Origin: Limnovirga sp038203525 | GTDB taxonomy: Bacteria; Bacteroidota; Bacteroidia; Chitinophagales; Chitinophagaceae | DNA length: 23,899 bases | Direction: 5' to 3' | NCBI GenBank assembly: GCA_038203525.1 | Contig: JBBRDW010000071.1 | Coordinates: forward strand, 1 to 23,899 | Part shown: piece by piece, positions 7,542 through 15,436 of the stretch | Numbering within the stretch: the first letter of the stretch is position 1 | How the letters are laid out: each line of letters starts with the position of its first letter | The notes under the pieces: model-generated | Databases searched by the model: none | Told to the model about the DNA's origin: nothing | What the model saw: the letters and a program-made list of their open reading frames with translations, nothing else | Made by a program: the position numbers and the translations under genes

Positions 7542-7572
7542 TCATTATTTAGGTATTTGCACTGCTTAAAAA

Positions 7573-8043
7573 CTAATCATCATGATTTGGGCCACCCAAA
7601 CTGTATTCATTATTTTCTTCATCTTCAGAACCTATTGCTTCCTCTGCATCGTCTGCTGCGGCGCCGGGAACATCAAGATCATCGCCAGAAATATCAAGCT
7701 TTTCATTTAACGCAACGCCATCTAAATCTTTACTGTCAAGACTGGCTCTCTGCAGGTTCACGTCATCTTCTGTTCCCATACTTTCAGCAGCATTTTGCAG
7801 CATATTTTTTTCCAGTTCAGTTACATTATCTTCCCCATTAAAAATACTTTCGCCCTCTTCATCGGCAGAGGAAATAGTAACATCCCGCAGTTCTCCCAAA
7901 GGCGCTACAGTAATATGTTCCTGACCGGGAATATCTGTTACATCTGGCAGATCAATATAGGCTATATCCGGTTTTAAATGAGCTTTATCAGATGCAGATT
8001 CGCTTATATCGCTTAAGCTGTCTTTTTTATTCTCTTTAGACAT
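7573..8043 (-). CDS. Conserved acidic protein of unknown function (Bacteroidetes)
   Basis: This 156-residue protein has no signal peptide, membrane helix or cysteine and is very acidic, with many Asp/Glu in the second half (for example ISGDDLDVPGAAADDAEEAIG and EDEENNEYSLGG). A central segment, 'IDLPDVTDIPGQEHITVAPLGEL.D.TISSADEEG', I recognise as recurring in small acidic proteins of Chitinophagaceae-type genomes; this is from memory, and no function is known to me. The composition suggests an intrinsically disordered cytoplasmic protein. It is likely a single-gene transcript or co-transcribed with the mla genes downstream on the same strand (166-bp gap). Confidence 0.7.
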   Translation of the reverse strand: MSKENKKDSLSDISESASDKAHLKPDIAYIDLPDVTDIPGQEHITVAPLGELRDVTISSADEEGESIFNGEDNVTELEKNMLQNAAESMGTEDDVNLQRASLDSKDLDGVALNEKLDISGDDLDVPGAAADDAEEAIGSEDEENNEYSLGGPNHDD

Positions 8044-8084
8044 GATCTATTGTGTATGGTTAAAAATATTGTTTATTTAAATGA

Positions 8085-8145
8085 TTAATTTTATTGATCA
8101 AACTTCATTGCTACTATTGAGCCCATTTGCGTCGCACTCTTGTAC
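8085..8145 (-). repeat. Dispersed repeat copy H (core + right arm, type 2)
   Basis: On the minus strand the core GTACAAGAGTGCGACGCAA (8127-8145) is followed by ATGGGCTCAATAGTAGCAATG and AGTTTGATCAATAAAATTAA. The AATAGTAGCAATG block is identical to the copies at 4373-4427 and 15437-15490. Confidence 0.8.
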
Positions 8146-8227
8146 GTCCGGTAATACCAATGAGCATTGTGACCATCTTTTACAAAAAGCAATTTTTAAA
8201 TTTGACCAACTGTAAAACTTAATCATA

Positions 8228-8911
8228 TTATTTATTCAACTCCTTCAATAATTTTTCTGCTACCAGTACTGACGATGCAGGATTTTGCCCTGTAATTAGT
8301 TTGCCATCCTGTATTGCATAAGGTTGCCAGTTGGCAACTTTGCTGTAATTACCGCCATTCTCTTTAAGCATATCTTCTACCAAAAAGGGAACTACTTTTG
8401 TTAACTGTACTGCTTCCTCTTCTTCATTGGTAAAACCTGTTACACTTTTACCTTTCACTAGTGGGTCACCATTCTTGTTTTTTGTGTGTTTAAAAATAGC
8501 AGGGGCATGGCATACTGCAGCTACAGGTTTATTATTATTATTAAATTTTTCTATTAGTTGTATGGAATTTTCATCTTCTGAAAGATCCCACAGCGGGCCG
8601 TGACCACCAGGATAAAAAACCGCATCATAGTCTGCTTCATTAACATCAGAAAGTACCAGCGTGTGAGCTAATTTTTTTTGAGTTTGTAAATCTTTTTTAA
8701 AACGTTCAGTTGCGGCGGTACTTGATTCAGGAGTATCGCTTTTAGGATCAACTGGCGGTTGACCTCCTTTTGGAGAAGCAATAGTTATATCCATTCCCTT
8801 ATCGATCAATGTATAATAAGGGGCGGCAAATTCTTCAATCCAAAAACCTGTTTTTTGTCCGGTATTGCCCAGCTCGGCATGACTGGTTAATACGAATAAT
8901 ACTTTCTTCAT
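8228..8911 (-). CDS. DJ-1/PfpI-family protein (Hsp31-like; glyoxalase III / chaperone type)
   Basis: This 227-residue protein has a class I glutamine-amidotransferase-like fold of the DJ-1/PfpI superfamily. The nucleophile elbow is 'AAVCHAPA' with Cys134 and His135, and the oxyanion strand 'AVFYPGGHGPLWDL' lies at about 98-110. A conserved acidic residue sits in 'TGFWIEEFAAPYY' (Glu26 or Glu27). The segment 'GKSVTGFTNEEEEAVQLTKVVPFLVEDML' is typical of the Hsp31-like branch, whose members convert methylglyoxal to lactate without glutathione or act as stress chaperones. It has no signal peptide and acts in the cytoplasm. Which of the two roles applies cannot be decided from the sequence. It is probably transcribed alone; a dispersed-repeat copy lies in the spacer after it. 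Confidence 0.85.
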   Translation of the reverse strand: MKKVLFVLTSHAELGNTGQKTGFWIEEFAAPYYTLIDKGMDITIASPKGGQPPVDPKSDTPESSTAATERFKKDLQTQKKLAHTLVLSDVNEADYDAVFYPGGHGPLWDLSEDENSIQLIEKFNNNNKPVAAVCHAPAIFKHTKNKNGDPLVKGKSVTGFTNEEEEAVQLTKVVPFLVEDMLKENGGNYSKVANWQPYAIQDGKLITGQNPASSVLVAEKLLKELNK

Positions 8912-9218
8912 TTTTATTTTTTTATATGCATTAATAATTACTTAAGGCGTATTGTGTATCTTTTAACCACAGACAGTGGAAAATTTTACCCGCAAGTATT
9001 CTTTTCACCTATGGCACGTCCACATGAGATTCACAACAGTGAGCTAACTAACAATTATAGTAACACTATCGTGCCAGAATGAGGCCAAACATTCTATGCA
9101 CATCAATATGCAGCAATCTAAGGCCTGTGGAAAGTAAGGCGTTGAAAAAACATTTTTGTAGCTGCTAAAGCAAGCTAAACAATGCAACGTTTTTTTCTCA
9201 TGAGTTAACTCAATAGAA
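8912..9218. other. 307-bp spacer without a gene
   Basis: No gene was seen on either strand. It contains a 7-bp inverted repeat (TGGCACG 9012-9018, CGTGCCA 9070-9076) too short and far apart to call a structure. It includes the promoter region of the DJ-1-like gene, which is read leftward from 8911. Confidence 0.5.
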
Positions 9219-9659
9219 TTATTCTCTTGTTACCTGCCAGATTATAAATTGCTTTTGGCGATAGATCACCTTTTTTCCATATTGTTCAGCAGGCATCTAT
9301 TTGGGGCCTTCTTTAATAACGCGGATTGTTTCTGCAGCAAGTTTAGGATGCACATCTTCCGGGTTTAAAAGAACAACCTCGTTTATTTGGCCTTTGGCAT
9401 TAACCAGAAAAGAAACCATTGCAACCTGTATAATTGTTTCGCCTTTCTTAGGTTTTAAATACTTTACACCGAGGTCGGAATTTAAATTTGCTTGCAGATA
9501 TTTTTGCCAGCCCTTTACTCCTCCGGGAAAACATGCTTCAGTTTCCTCAGTTGTAAATTCCTTTCTTATGGTATCTAAATTAGCGCCTGCTAAACTATCA
9601 GTCTGTGCCCGGCTGCTTATTAAGATAAACAGCGCTACAAGGGTTAATAATATTTTGAT
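9219..9659 (-). pseudogene. Disrupted TonB-C-terminal-like secreted protein
   Basis: The minus strand reads as a signal peptide (IKILLTLVALFILISSRAQ), then 'CFPGGVKGWQKYLQANLNSDL' and 'VAMVSFLVNAKGQINEVVLLNPEDVHPKLAAETIRVIKEGPK'. These are the marks of Bacteroidetes TonB C-terminal-like (energy-transducer family) periplasmic proteins. Two lesions are visible. The expected start codon reads ATC at 9657-9659, with a TAA just before it, so no ATG, GTG or TTG start exists. A TAG stands at 9297-9299 exactly where the family usually has Trp (GPKW.PA). After the TAG the frame stays open and family-like (MPAEQYGKKVIYRQKQF) to a TAA at 9219. Both look like single-base changes, so this is a recently inactivated gene or an unusual expression case. 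The plus-strand frame over the same bases is a shadow. Confidence 0.75.
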
Positions 9660-9710
9660 TTAAGTCTGATTACCTGCAATATAATTTATTTAAAGAGCTC
9701 AAATCTGTCA

Positions 9711-10535
9711 TCAATATTTCTTCATCACTTTTATCAGCATGTTTGCAATAATGGTATTGCCTTTATCGGACGGATGTAAACCATCGTATGTCATATCAAT
9801 GGCATCAACGGGATATGGATACTCATCTTTCTCAGGGTTAAAAGGAACATCAATAAAATTGGGATAATGATAATTTTTATACAATCCTGTTTGCGGATCT
9901 TTCAGGCGCTTGTATTTTACCAGCTTGTCCAGTGTAATTCCGCTTTTATTATACAGGTCAATCACTTTAAAATGCTCTTCTTTTCCTAAGGCTATAATCG
10001 CTGCAGCAAACTGCGCAAGTGACTGGCCGTTCTTGTCTCTGTAAGAGCCGTAGGCATTATTTTTCATATCGCCGATGTACACAAAGTCCACACGCTGCAA
10101 GGGTGTTATCAGGATAATTTTCGCATCTCTATTAAGGCTGCGCAATTTATTAACGATGATTCGGTAGGAGCCAAAAACTGTATTGTTGCCTGTGTTGTTT
10201 TGATAGTCGGCCAGTGTACCTATAGGCCTTCCCTGCCACCAGTCGTTTGTACCAAGGAAAATGGAGTAGACATCCGTTTTTGTAAGGCCGAGGTTTTCAA
10301 TTTCGGCGGCGACGCCGCCAGACGTCCAGCCATTGTGGCCCTGGTTAATATATTTTATATTGGGAAGTTTTTCTGTAACCATCGTCATGTAACCTTTGGT
10401 TATTTTATTACCTGTTTCATTTGTATGTTCATTCAAATAAGTAATGGAATCGCCAATAGCAGTCCAGGTAATTTCTTTTGGCGCAAAGGACGAGATAACG
10501 AAAACAATACCCGCTAGCAATAGCAGTTTTTTCAT
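9711..10535 (-). CDS. Secreted SGNH/GDSL-type hydrolase
   Basis: This 274-residue protein has a Sec signal peptide (MKKLLLLAGIVFVISSFA, about 1-18). It carries all four SGNH blocks: block I 'AIGDSITY' with nucleophile Ser30, block II Gly in 'NGWTSGG' (about 73), block III 'GTND' (95-98), and block V 'YDGLHPSDKG' with Asp251 and His254. Such enzymes are esterases or carbohydrate deacetylases acting in the periplasm or at the surface; the substrate cannot be read from the sequence. No carbohydrate-binding or sorting domain is attached. The TonB-C-like pseudogene follows after 51 bp on the same strand and may have been co-transcribed with it. Confidence 0.87.
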   Translation of the reverse strand: MKKLLLLAGIVFVISSFAPKEITWTAIGDSITYLNEHTNETGNKITKGYMTMVTEKLPNIKYINQGHNGWTSGGVAAEIENLGLTKTDVYSIFLGTNDWWQGRPIGTLADYQNNTGNNTVFGSYRIIVNKLRSLNRDAKIILITPLQRVDFVYIGDMKNNAYGSYRDKNGQSLAQFAAAIIALGKEEHFKVIDLYNKSGITLDKLVKYKRLKDPQTGLYKNYHYPNFIDVPFNPEKDEYPYPVDAIDMTYDGLHPSDKGNTIIANMLIKVMKKY

Positions 10536-10564
10536 ATGTAGAGGTTAATAATTTTACATAACAA

Positions 10565-10657
10565 ATACGCTTCGGCAAGAGCTGAATAGAAAATTTGAAA
10601 GTACAAGAGTGCGACGCAACAGCAGCTTAATTCCTGCACTATTGCCCGGCTCAAAAA
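10565..10657 (+). repeat. Dispersed repeat copy G (full length, both arms)
   Basis: The left arm is ATACGCTTCGGCAAGAGC and TGAATAGAA (10565-10591). A perfect core follows at 10601-10620, then after 22 nt TTGCCCGGCTCAAAAAAAT (10642 on). It is the cleanest full-length copy, about 90 bp long, and lies between the SGNH hydrolase gene and aroQ. Confidence 0.85.
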
Positions 10658-10663
10658 AATAAA

Positions 10664-11095
10664 TTATTGCTGTTTAATATTATCAATAAACCACTGAACG
10701 GCAAGCTGGTAGCCAGTTATGCCAAGGCCGCAAATAGTTCCTTTGCATTTGGCCGATACATGCGAAATTTTACGAAAGTCTTCCCTTGCATGCACATTGC
10801 TGATATGCACTTCTATAACCGGCGATTTAACAGCAGCAATTGCATCACCCAAGGCAACAGAAGTGTGGGTATAGCCACCGGGATTAATAATAATTCCATC
10901 GCTTGTAAAACCGGTCCGCTGTATTTCGTTTATAAGTTCGCCTTCTACATTACTTTGGTAATAACTAAACTCAACCGAAGCAAACAAATGCTGTAGCTGT
11001 GCATAATACTGCTCAAAAGTTTGCGAGCCGTAAACATTGGGTTCGCGTATGCCTAGTAAGTTTAAATTGGGGCCGTTAATAATTGCGATGTGCAT
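10664..11095 (-). CDS. aroQ: Type II 3-dehydroquinate dehydratase
   Basis: This 143-residue protein has the usual length and every motif of type II dehydroquinases. These are 'INGPNLNLLGIREPNVYG' at the start with catalytic Tyr22, 'IIINPGGYTHTSVALGDA' (68-85), and 'VIEVHISNVHAREDFRKIS' with the general-acid His97 and the substrate-binding Arg108. It dehydrates 3-dehydroquinate to 3-dehydroshikimate, the third step of the shikimate pathway, as a cytoplasmic dodecamer. No other aro gene is next to it; in Bacteroidetes aroQ is often isolated or near xerD. The ATG at 11095 gives the standard MHIAIINGPN start. Confidence 0.96.
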   Translation of the reverse strand: MHIAIINGPNLNLLGIREPNVYGSQTFEQYYAQLQHLFASVEFSYYQSNVEGELINEIQRTGFTSDGIIINPGGYTHTSVALGDAIAAVKSPVIEVHISNVHAREDFRKISHVSAKCKGTICGLGITGYQLAVQWFIDNIKQQ

Positions 11096-11258
11096 CTTTA
11101 AAATTTATTAAATATCCGTTTTATATACGGGCTGCAAAAATAAAAATACCGGTGTTTAAACAGTAAACAATTGCGGGTATGAAAAAAATATTAACTTTCA
11201 AGCTTGCAACACGCAATAATAGTTTCTTACAGCCAAAATTAAAAGCAGCAGGCGGACA

Positions 11259-11756
11259 ATGGATAATTTATATTTCACGTATTATCAAAGCCCTGTTGGT
11301 TTACTTAAAATTGGCGGCACAGACAGTTATATTGCGGAGCTAAGTTTTGTTGACAACGACGAGCAGATGGTTCATGGCGAGCCCGGTGTAAGCGAAGTAA
11401 TGCATCAATGCACCGAAGAACTTATAGAATTTTTTAACGGCAAACGAAGAAATTTTAATATTCCTGTACATCAGGAGGGCACTGCATTTCAGCAAAAAGT
11501 TTGGGGCCATCTTGTAAATATTCCTTTCGGAAAAACCATCAGTTATCTTGACCTTGCAAAAAAGCTGGGCGATGAAAAAGTAATACGAGCAGCCGCAAGT
11601 ACCAATGGCAAAAACAAGATCATCATAGTTGTGCCCTGCCACCGTGTTATTGGCAGCGATAAAAGCTTGACCGGATACTCAGGCGGACTGTGGAGAAAGA
11701 AATGGCTGCTGCAGCACGAGTTTAGAATTTTGCATGGGGTGCAGACTTTGTTTTAA
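11259..11756 (+). CDS. ogt: Methylated-DNA--protein-cysteine S-methyltransferase
   Basis: This 165-residue protein has the two-part layout of O6-alkylguanine-DNA alkyltransferases. A short N-terminal domain starts 'YYQSPVGLLKIGGTDSYIAELSF', and the C-terminal DNA-binding domain starts 'GTAFQQKVWGHLVNIPFGKTISY'. The active site is PCHRVIG with acceptor Cys127, preceded by the arginine finger 'VIRAAASTNGKN'. The usual Asn-Pro before the active strand is Asn-Lys here, which I believe is seen in other Bacteroidetes members. It repairs O6-methylguanine by transferring the alkyl group irreversibly to its own cysteine. There is no AdaA-type domain, so it is an Ogt-like repair protein rather than an Ada regulator. 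It is divergent from aroQ with a 163-bp shared upstream region. Confidence 0.94.
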   Translation: MDNLYFTYYQSPVGLLKIGGTDSYIAELSFVDNDEQMVHGEPGVSEVMHQCTEELIEFFNGKRRNFNIPVHQEGTAFQQKVWGHLVNIPFGKTISYLDLAKKLGDEKVIRAAASTNGKNKIIIVVPCHRVIGSDKSLTGYSGGLWRKKWLLQHEFRILHGVQTLF

Positions 11757-12112
11757 CGCCGGCTAAATTGAATTATGTTTTATACCTCCATATCTTTTCT
11801 TAGCATCAATGTTGCCGGTTGCTCCGCCAAGGCGGTGGTAGCGATCCTTTCATCGGTTTTACTGCTATTTTGCTTTAGCATTCGCATTTGTAAAGTTGCT
11901 GAAATTTGGTCAACGCATAAACCGGGGTGCAATATAAAAGCCGCATTATGCAATACTTTTACTTTAACACAATAAATAACTTTTACCAGATTACATTCTG
12001 CAATAAGTTTTTATACCAGTTGTAAATTTTACAATTATCGAAGAATAAATGCCCCTCACTACAAGGGGCATTTGAAATATTTATAGTGGTAGTAAATTCT
12101 TATAAAAAGTTA
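11757..12112. other. 356-bp spacer; terminator only
   Basis: A 66-codon plus-strand frame (11775-11975) has no recognisable domain and an unlikely composition, so I do not call it a gene. The only clear element is the hairpin at 12047-12073. Confidence 0.5.
12047..12073 (-). terminator. Intrinsic terminator hairpin
   Basis: AAATGCCCCT and AGGGGCATTT form a perfect 10-bp stem around a 7-nt loop. It lies 39 bp after the stop of the T9SS remnant encoded on the minus strand, in the right place to end that transcript. The stem has A/T ends on both sides and could act in both directions. Confidence 0.75.
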
Positions 12113-12711
12113 TTATTCTATCATAAAATTCACTCTTGCTTGTTGAGAGCCGGCATTAAGTTCAAAGAAATAGCTACCTGATAAAAGACTGGCCAGGTTA
12201 ATATTAAAAACATTTCGCCCCTGTTTAGCATCTAATGTATTACTAAATACGATTCTTCCTGCTATGTCATAAACATTTATCACTATCCTGCGGTTTGTAT
12301 CGCTTTTGTAAGATACAGGTACCGGCCCGTTAGCGGGGTTAGGATAAAGTAATATTTCTATGGTTGAATTTGTTTTAGCAGATGATGCAACCTCTTCACC
12401 TGCTGCAGATACAAAGCAGGATTTTGTAACCTTGGTATTGGCAGATACCGTTGAACAACCACTGCTGTTCGTAACAATTAAATCATAATTGGCGGCCTCT
12501 CTTGCTGTACATTTTATTGAGGTAGCGCCAGCAATATCTATATGTTTTTCTGCCATTGATATTTAATATGTATTCCTGAATTGGCTTGTAAAGTCACCGA
12601 ATCGGAAGCGCAGATATCAAGGCTGCCCAATGGTGTTATTGTTGCTACAGGATAGTCGGTAAAACTAAGTGTAGTTGCTTTTGAAGTTGGCTTACATCTA
12701 AGAGTTTTGCA
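12113..12711 (-). pseudogene. Frameshifted, 5'-truncated T9SS surface protein remnant
   Basis: The downstream part (from 12556) is an open frame of 147 codons. It reads 'DIAGATSIKCTAREAANYDLIVTNSSGCSTVSANTKV' and then a full T9SS type A sorting domain ('LLYPNPANGPVPVSY', 'VINVYDIAGRIVFSNTL', 'LLSGSYFFELNAG'). The first part of this Ig-like repeat is in a different frame just upstream, from 12711 to a TAG at 12538: 'YPVATITPLGSLDICASDSV' then 'LQANSGIHIKYQWQKN'. Joining the frames near 12545 gives a normal 'YQW.KN..DIAGAT' repeat, so there is a frameshift. Before 12711 the frame meets a TAA and no signal peptide is found. The ATG at 12556 is therefore only an accident of the shifted frame; this is the dead 3' end of a larger adhesin-like gene. 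Confidence 0.75.
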
Positions 12712-12922
12712 TTAATAAATTATTAATAAGGTGATAAACCTGGAGACAACGCCAATTCTGTGAACTGCATGACTGACAGTTTTTTAACGTTGAAATAATC
12801 CCATAAAACCCAATTAAAATAGAAAATATTTATGGTGGAAAATGAAATATTTTCTACAACCGTTTACTTTCATTTCTTCAACATAAAAATTATGGCGTGC
12901 CAATGAGTAACTCTCATCCAAA

Positions 12923-12950
12923 GCATTAAAGTAGCAATGCAGCCGGGCAA
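12923..12950 (+). repeat. Partial dispersed-repeat right arm (copy L, core lost)
   Basis: GCATTAAAGTAGCAATGCAG followed by CCGGGCAA matches the type 2 right arm (AATAGTAGCAATGC, then the GGCCCA-like end), but no GTACAAGAG core stands before it. It is probably a decayed copy. Confidence 0.35.
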
Positions 12951-12975
12951 AGACGAAAATTCAGGTAACTTCGGT

Positions 12976-13015
12976 AAATGAAAAAGGCGGCACAGATGCA
13001 ACGCCTTTTTCATTT
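12976..13015 (-). terminator. Strong intrinsic terminator for the T9SS gene
   Basis: A 14-bp perfect stem (12976-12989 with 13002-13015) around a 12-nt loop. Its arms include GAAAAAGGCG and CGCCTTTTTC, so on the minus strand the GC part is followed by a T-run. It lies 22 bp after the stop codon at 13037 and is symmetrical enough to work in both directions. Confidence 0.85.
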
Positions 13016-13036
13016 TTGCGACAGATAGTTCTGTTT

Positions 13037-14341
13037 CTAATTTTTTACCACTTTGTACACAGCTTGCTCGGTGCCTGCATTTATTTTTAATACATACAAG
13101 CCACTCTTAAGATTGCCTGTTGAATTTAAAATGATGGTATTGGCAGATGCATTGTATGTTTTAGGTTTTTCGGTAGCTACCAGTTTACCCTGCATATCGT
13201 AAACGTTTACCGCAACCTGCTGGGCAGTGGCAAGGTTAAGCTGTAATTTTAATGCTCCGCTGAACGGATTGGCGAAAGAAATATCTGTAATGGCCGCATT
13301 TGATTTAACAGTAATCGTTCTGGAATAAGTAGTGGTTCCATCACCATCTACCTGCTTTAAACGGTATTGTACGGTAGGGGAAAGGTTGAAAACATTCCTG
13401 TCTGTAACAGCATAGGACTGGTCTTTTAAACTATTGAGTGCATTAAGGGTAGCAACCGTTTTAAAATTGCCATTATTATCTGCACGCTGTATTTCGTATT
13501 GCTTCATGTTTAGTTCGCCGCTTATTTTCCAGCTGAGGGTTACATCGCTGTTTTTGCGCTCAGCATTGAAGGAGAGGAGTTTAACAGGTAAAGCAGAACA
13601 GCCAGATGCACTCGTACTTACGTAAGGTTGAATTACAAGTGAAATATCTATGCCCCATGAACTTGGAAAATCATTCCAGGAATCATCGCTCCATTTCTCC
13701 CATGCATTACCCGGAGGCGCATCATTGTCAGTATTTGACACAACGCTTATCGAATCTTTTGTTCCCGTGCCTGCTGTTGACCACATGAAATTCGACACGT
13801 CAACTGAAACATAAAATTTCTTTGATGCCGGCAAGGCAATTACAGCCGGGAATGTTATGTCAGTGGTGTTGCCGGCATCTACGTCGACCTTTATTTGTGA
13901 CAATGGTATGGATACCGATGTTCCTAACTGAGTTCCAGGACCGCCGGCCCCATCAGCGTAAACCTTGAAGGAAACTGTTTTTGTAAGGTTCGCAGATTTG
14001 TTACTATTAGCGTAGGCAAAATAAAAACTGGCACCTGAAATATAAGCATATGAAGTGGCAGATAAATCGAAGTACATTGCTTTTTCCTTATCTCCATATT
14101 TATTCACGCCAACAAGGTTTCCACCGTTTCCAGACACCCCATAATTAACTAAATTCCAACCTACGGGTATTGGGTTGTTGATAGTATCACAATCACTGGT
14201 ACCCGGGGTAAAGGAATTGGTTCCTGCAGATTTTTTCGGGAATGTTTTCCCTGAATTAACTGCTGTCCGCTGCGCTTGTGTTGGAACAACACAAAACGAA
14301 CAAATAACAACGGCAATAAATGCTAAGTAAATTTTTTTCAT
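13037..14341 (-). CDS. T9SS-sorted secreted beta-sandwich protein
   Basis: This 434-residue protein begins with a Sec signal peptide (MKKIYLAFIAVVICSF...TQAQ, about 1-24). Residues about 60-240 appear to be a beta-sandwich ('AMYFDLSATSYAYISGASFYFAYANS', 'VSFKVYADGAGGPGTQLGTS', 'KKFYVSVDVS.F'), like the unknown N-terminal modules of many secreted Bacteroidetes proteins. Residues about 250-345 form the common linker 'LPVKLLSFNAERKNSDVTLSW...YEIQRADNNGNFKTVATL...YRLKQVDGDGTTTYSRTI', an FN3-like segment. The last 80 residues are a T9SS type A domain: 'FANPFSGALKLQLNLA', 'VNVYDMQGKLVATEK', 'LKSGLYVLKINAGTEQAVYKVVKN'. It is exported and anchored or released at the cell surface. No catalytic motif is visible. 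A strong terminator follows. Confidence 0.8.
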   Translation of the reverse strand: MKKIYLAFIAVVICSFCVVPTQAQRTAVNSGKTFPKKSAGTNSFTPGTSDCDTINNPIPVGWNLVNYGVSGNGGNLVGVNKYGDKEKAMYFDLSATSYAYISGASFYFAYANSNKSANLTKTVSFKVYADGAGGPGTQLGTSVSIPLSQIKVDVDAGNTTDITFPAVIALPASKKFYVSVDVSNFMWSTAGTGTKDSISVVSNTDNDAPPGNAWEKWSDDSWNDFPSSWGIDISLVIQPYVSTSASGCSALPVKLLSFNAERKNSDVTLSWKISGELNMKQYEIQRADNNGNFKTVATLNALNSLKDQSYAVTDRNVFNLSPTVQYRLKQVDGDGTTTYSRTITVKSNAAITDISFANPFSGALKLQLNLATAQQVAVNVYDMQGKLVATEKPKTYNASANTIILNSTGNLKSGLYVLKINAGTEQAVYKVVKN

Positions 14342-14493
14342 AAATAATTATTTGCCGTAAGATAATAAACTATTTTACTTTGGCAATAAGAAGCGATTAT
14401 TTTTTTTATAAATGGCTTTTTTTGGTTCTTACGTCTGCATTTGCAGGTAAAGCAAGGATTTTTTTCTTACCATTTTTTTTAATATTACCAACC

Positions 14494-14501
14494 TATTTTT
14501 G
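14494..14501 (+). promoter_or_regulatory. Possible Bacteroidetes -7 box (TATTTTTG)
   Basis: TATTTTTG fits the TAnnTTTG consensus used by the Bacteroidetes primary sigma factor and lies 17 bp before the chosen ATG of the glutamine cyclotransferase gene. No clear TTG at -33 was found, so support is modest. Confidence 0.35.
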
Positions 14502-14517
14502 CCGCAATAAAAAAACG

Positions 14518-15330
14518 ATGCGTAATTACCTTTTACTATTAATCGCCACTTGTTTCTTTTGGTCGTGCAAAAACGATGAAAAAGATTCAGGCAATGTTGA
14601 TGCAGGCAATGCTGCCCCTCCGGTTATTTCGTATAATGTGGTAAAGGTTTACCCGCACGATACCGGTTCGTATACCGAAGGCTTAGTTTGGCAAAACAAT
14701 AGGCTTTATGAGAGTACCGGTAATAAAGGTAAAAGCAAACTGCGCCAGCTAAATTTAGAAACAGGTAAATCGATAAAAGACGTAAACCTTTCCAATGATT
14801 TTTTTGGCGAGGGCATTGCTATTATTAACAACAAAATTTACCAGCTTACCTGGCAGGAGCATAAGGTATTTGTTTACGATGCAACCACTTTTCAAAAAAT
14901 AAAAGAAATGGCCTGGCCATTTGATGGGTGGGGAATGACACAGAATGGCAAAGAGCTTATAATAGGCACGGGCGGCAGCGTACTTTATTTTGTAAACCCG
15001 GAAGATTTTAAAATTATCCGCACCATAAGTGTAACAGACAATTATGGGCCGAAGGGACTTATTAATGAACTGGAGTTTGTAAACGGAGCCATTTATGCAA
15101 ATGTTTATGGCGAACCTGTAATACTGAAAATAAATGCCGAAACAGGCAAAGTGACCGGTAAAATGGATCTGGCCGGCATTATGAATAAAAGCGGTATGCC
15201 TTTCGATGCGGCCGCTTTTGAAAACGATGCTGATTATGTGCTAAATGGCATTGCTTACGACGCAGCTAAAAATAGTTTTTATGTTACCGGTAAATGGTGG
15301 CCTGCCCTTTTCGAAATAAAACTGAACTAA
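14518..15330 (+). CDS. Glutaminyl-peptide cyclotransferase (glutamine cyclotransferase) lipoprotein
   Basis: The open frame reaches back to 14380, but the ATG at 14518 gives a proper lipoprotein signal (MRNYLLLLIATCFFWSC, lipidated Cys17), so I take that start (270 residues). The mature protein is a five-bladed beta-propeller of the glutamine cyclotransferase family. Its marks are 'YPHDTGSYTEGLVW' then 'RLYESTG', 'FFGEGIAII', 'YQLTWQE', 'WPFDGWGMTQNG', 'LIIGTGGSVLYFV', 'LINELEFVNGAIYANV', and 'VLNGIAYDAAKNSFYVTGKWW' near the end. The family converts N-terminal glutamine of peptides to pyroglutamate, a step that protects many exported Bacteroidetes proteins whose signal cleavage leaves Gln first. 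That fits the '...AQ' signal ends seen in this window. It is divergent from the T9SS gene. Confidence 0.92.
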   Translation: MRNYLLLLIATCFFWSCKNDEKDSGNVDAGNAAPPVISYNVVKVYPHDTGSYTEGLVWQNNRLYESTGNKGKSKLRQLNLETGKSIKDVNLSNDFFGEGIAIINNKIYQLTWQEHKVFVYDATTFQKIKEMAWPFDGWGMTQNGKELIIGTGGSVLYFVNPEDFKIIRTISVTDNYGPKGLINELEFVNGAIYANVYGEPVILKINAETGKVTGKMDLAGIMNKSGMPFDAAAFENDADYVLNGIAYDAAKNSFYVTGKWWPALFEIKLN

Positions 15331-15436
15331 CAGCTAAGCAAAAAAATAAATACACAATGCGCGGAAACTTTGTTGTATAGCTGCCAATTTATTTTAAAGT
15401 CTGCCGCTGGTGTTCAACAGCGAACAAAGCCCTGAA

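Larger units (their letters stand above)
12712..13036. other. 325-bp spacer with a repeat scrap and a terminator
   Basis: No gene was seen. It carries a partial dispersed-repeat arm (12923-12950) and, at its right end, the long terminator hairpin of the T9SS gene that stops at 13037. Confidence 0.5.

Noticed and set aside
8093..8103. TTGATCAA as an FNR-type site
   Set aside because: The half-sites have no 4-nt spacer, and the bases belong to the right arm of a dispersed-repeat copy.
9012..9076. TGGCACG / CGTGCCA inverted repeat
   Set aside because: The 7-bp arms are 51 bp apart and expected by chance at this scale.
9301..9663. 120-residue plus-strand reading frame
   Set aside because: The opposite strand reads as a TonB-C-like protein with signal peptide over the same bases, so this frame is a shadow.
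11775..11975. 66-residue plus-strand frame with Cys and Ser-rich hydrophobic sequence
   Set aside because: No family resemblance, no supporting signals, and a composition expected from non-coding DNA.
12113..12556. Intact 147-residue T9SS protein from the ATG at 12556
   Set aside because: There is no signal peptide, and the frame just upstream carries the first half of the same Ig-like repeat, so the ATG is an artefact of a frameshift.
14380..14517. N-terminal extension of the glutamine cyclotransferase
   Set aside because: It would put a long hydrophobic and basic stretch before a complete lipoprotein signal at 14518.
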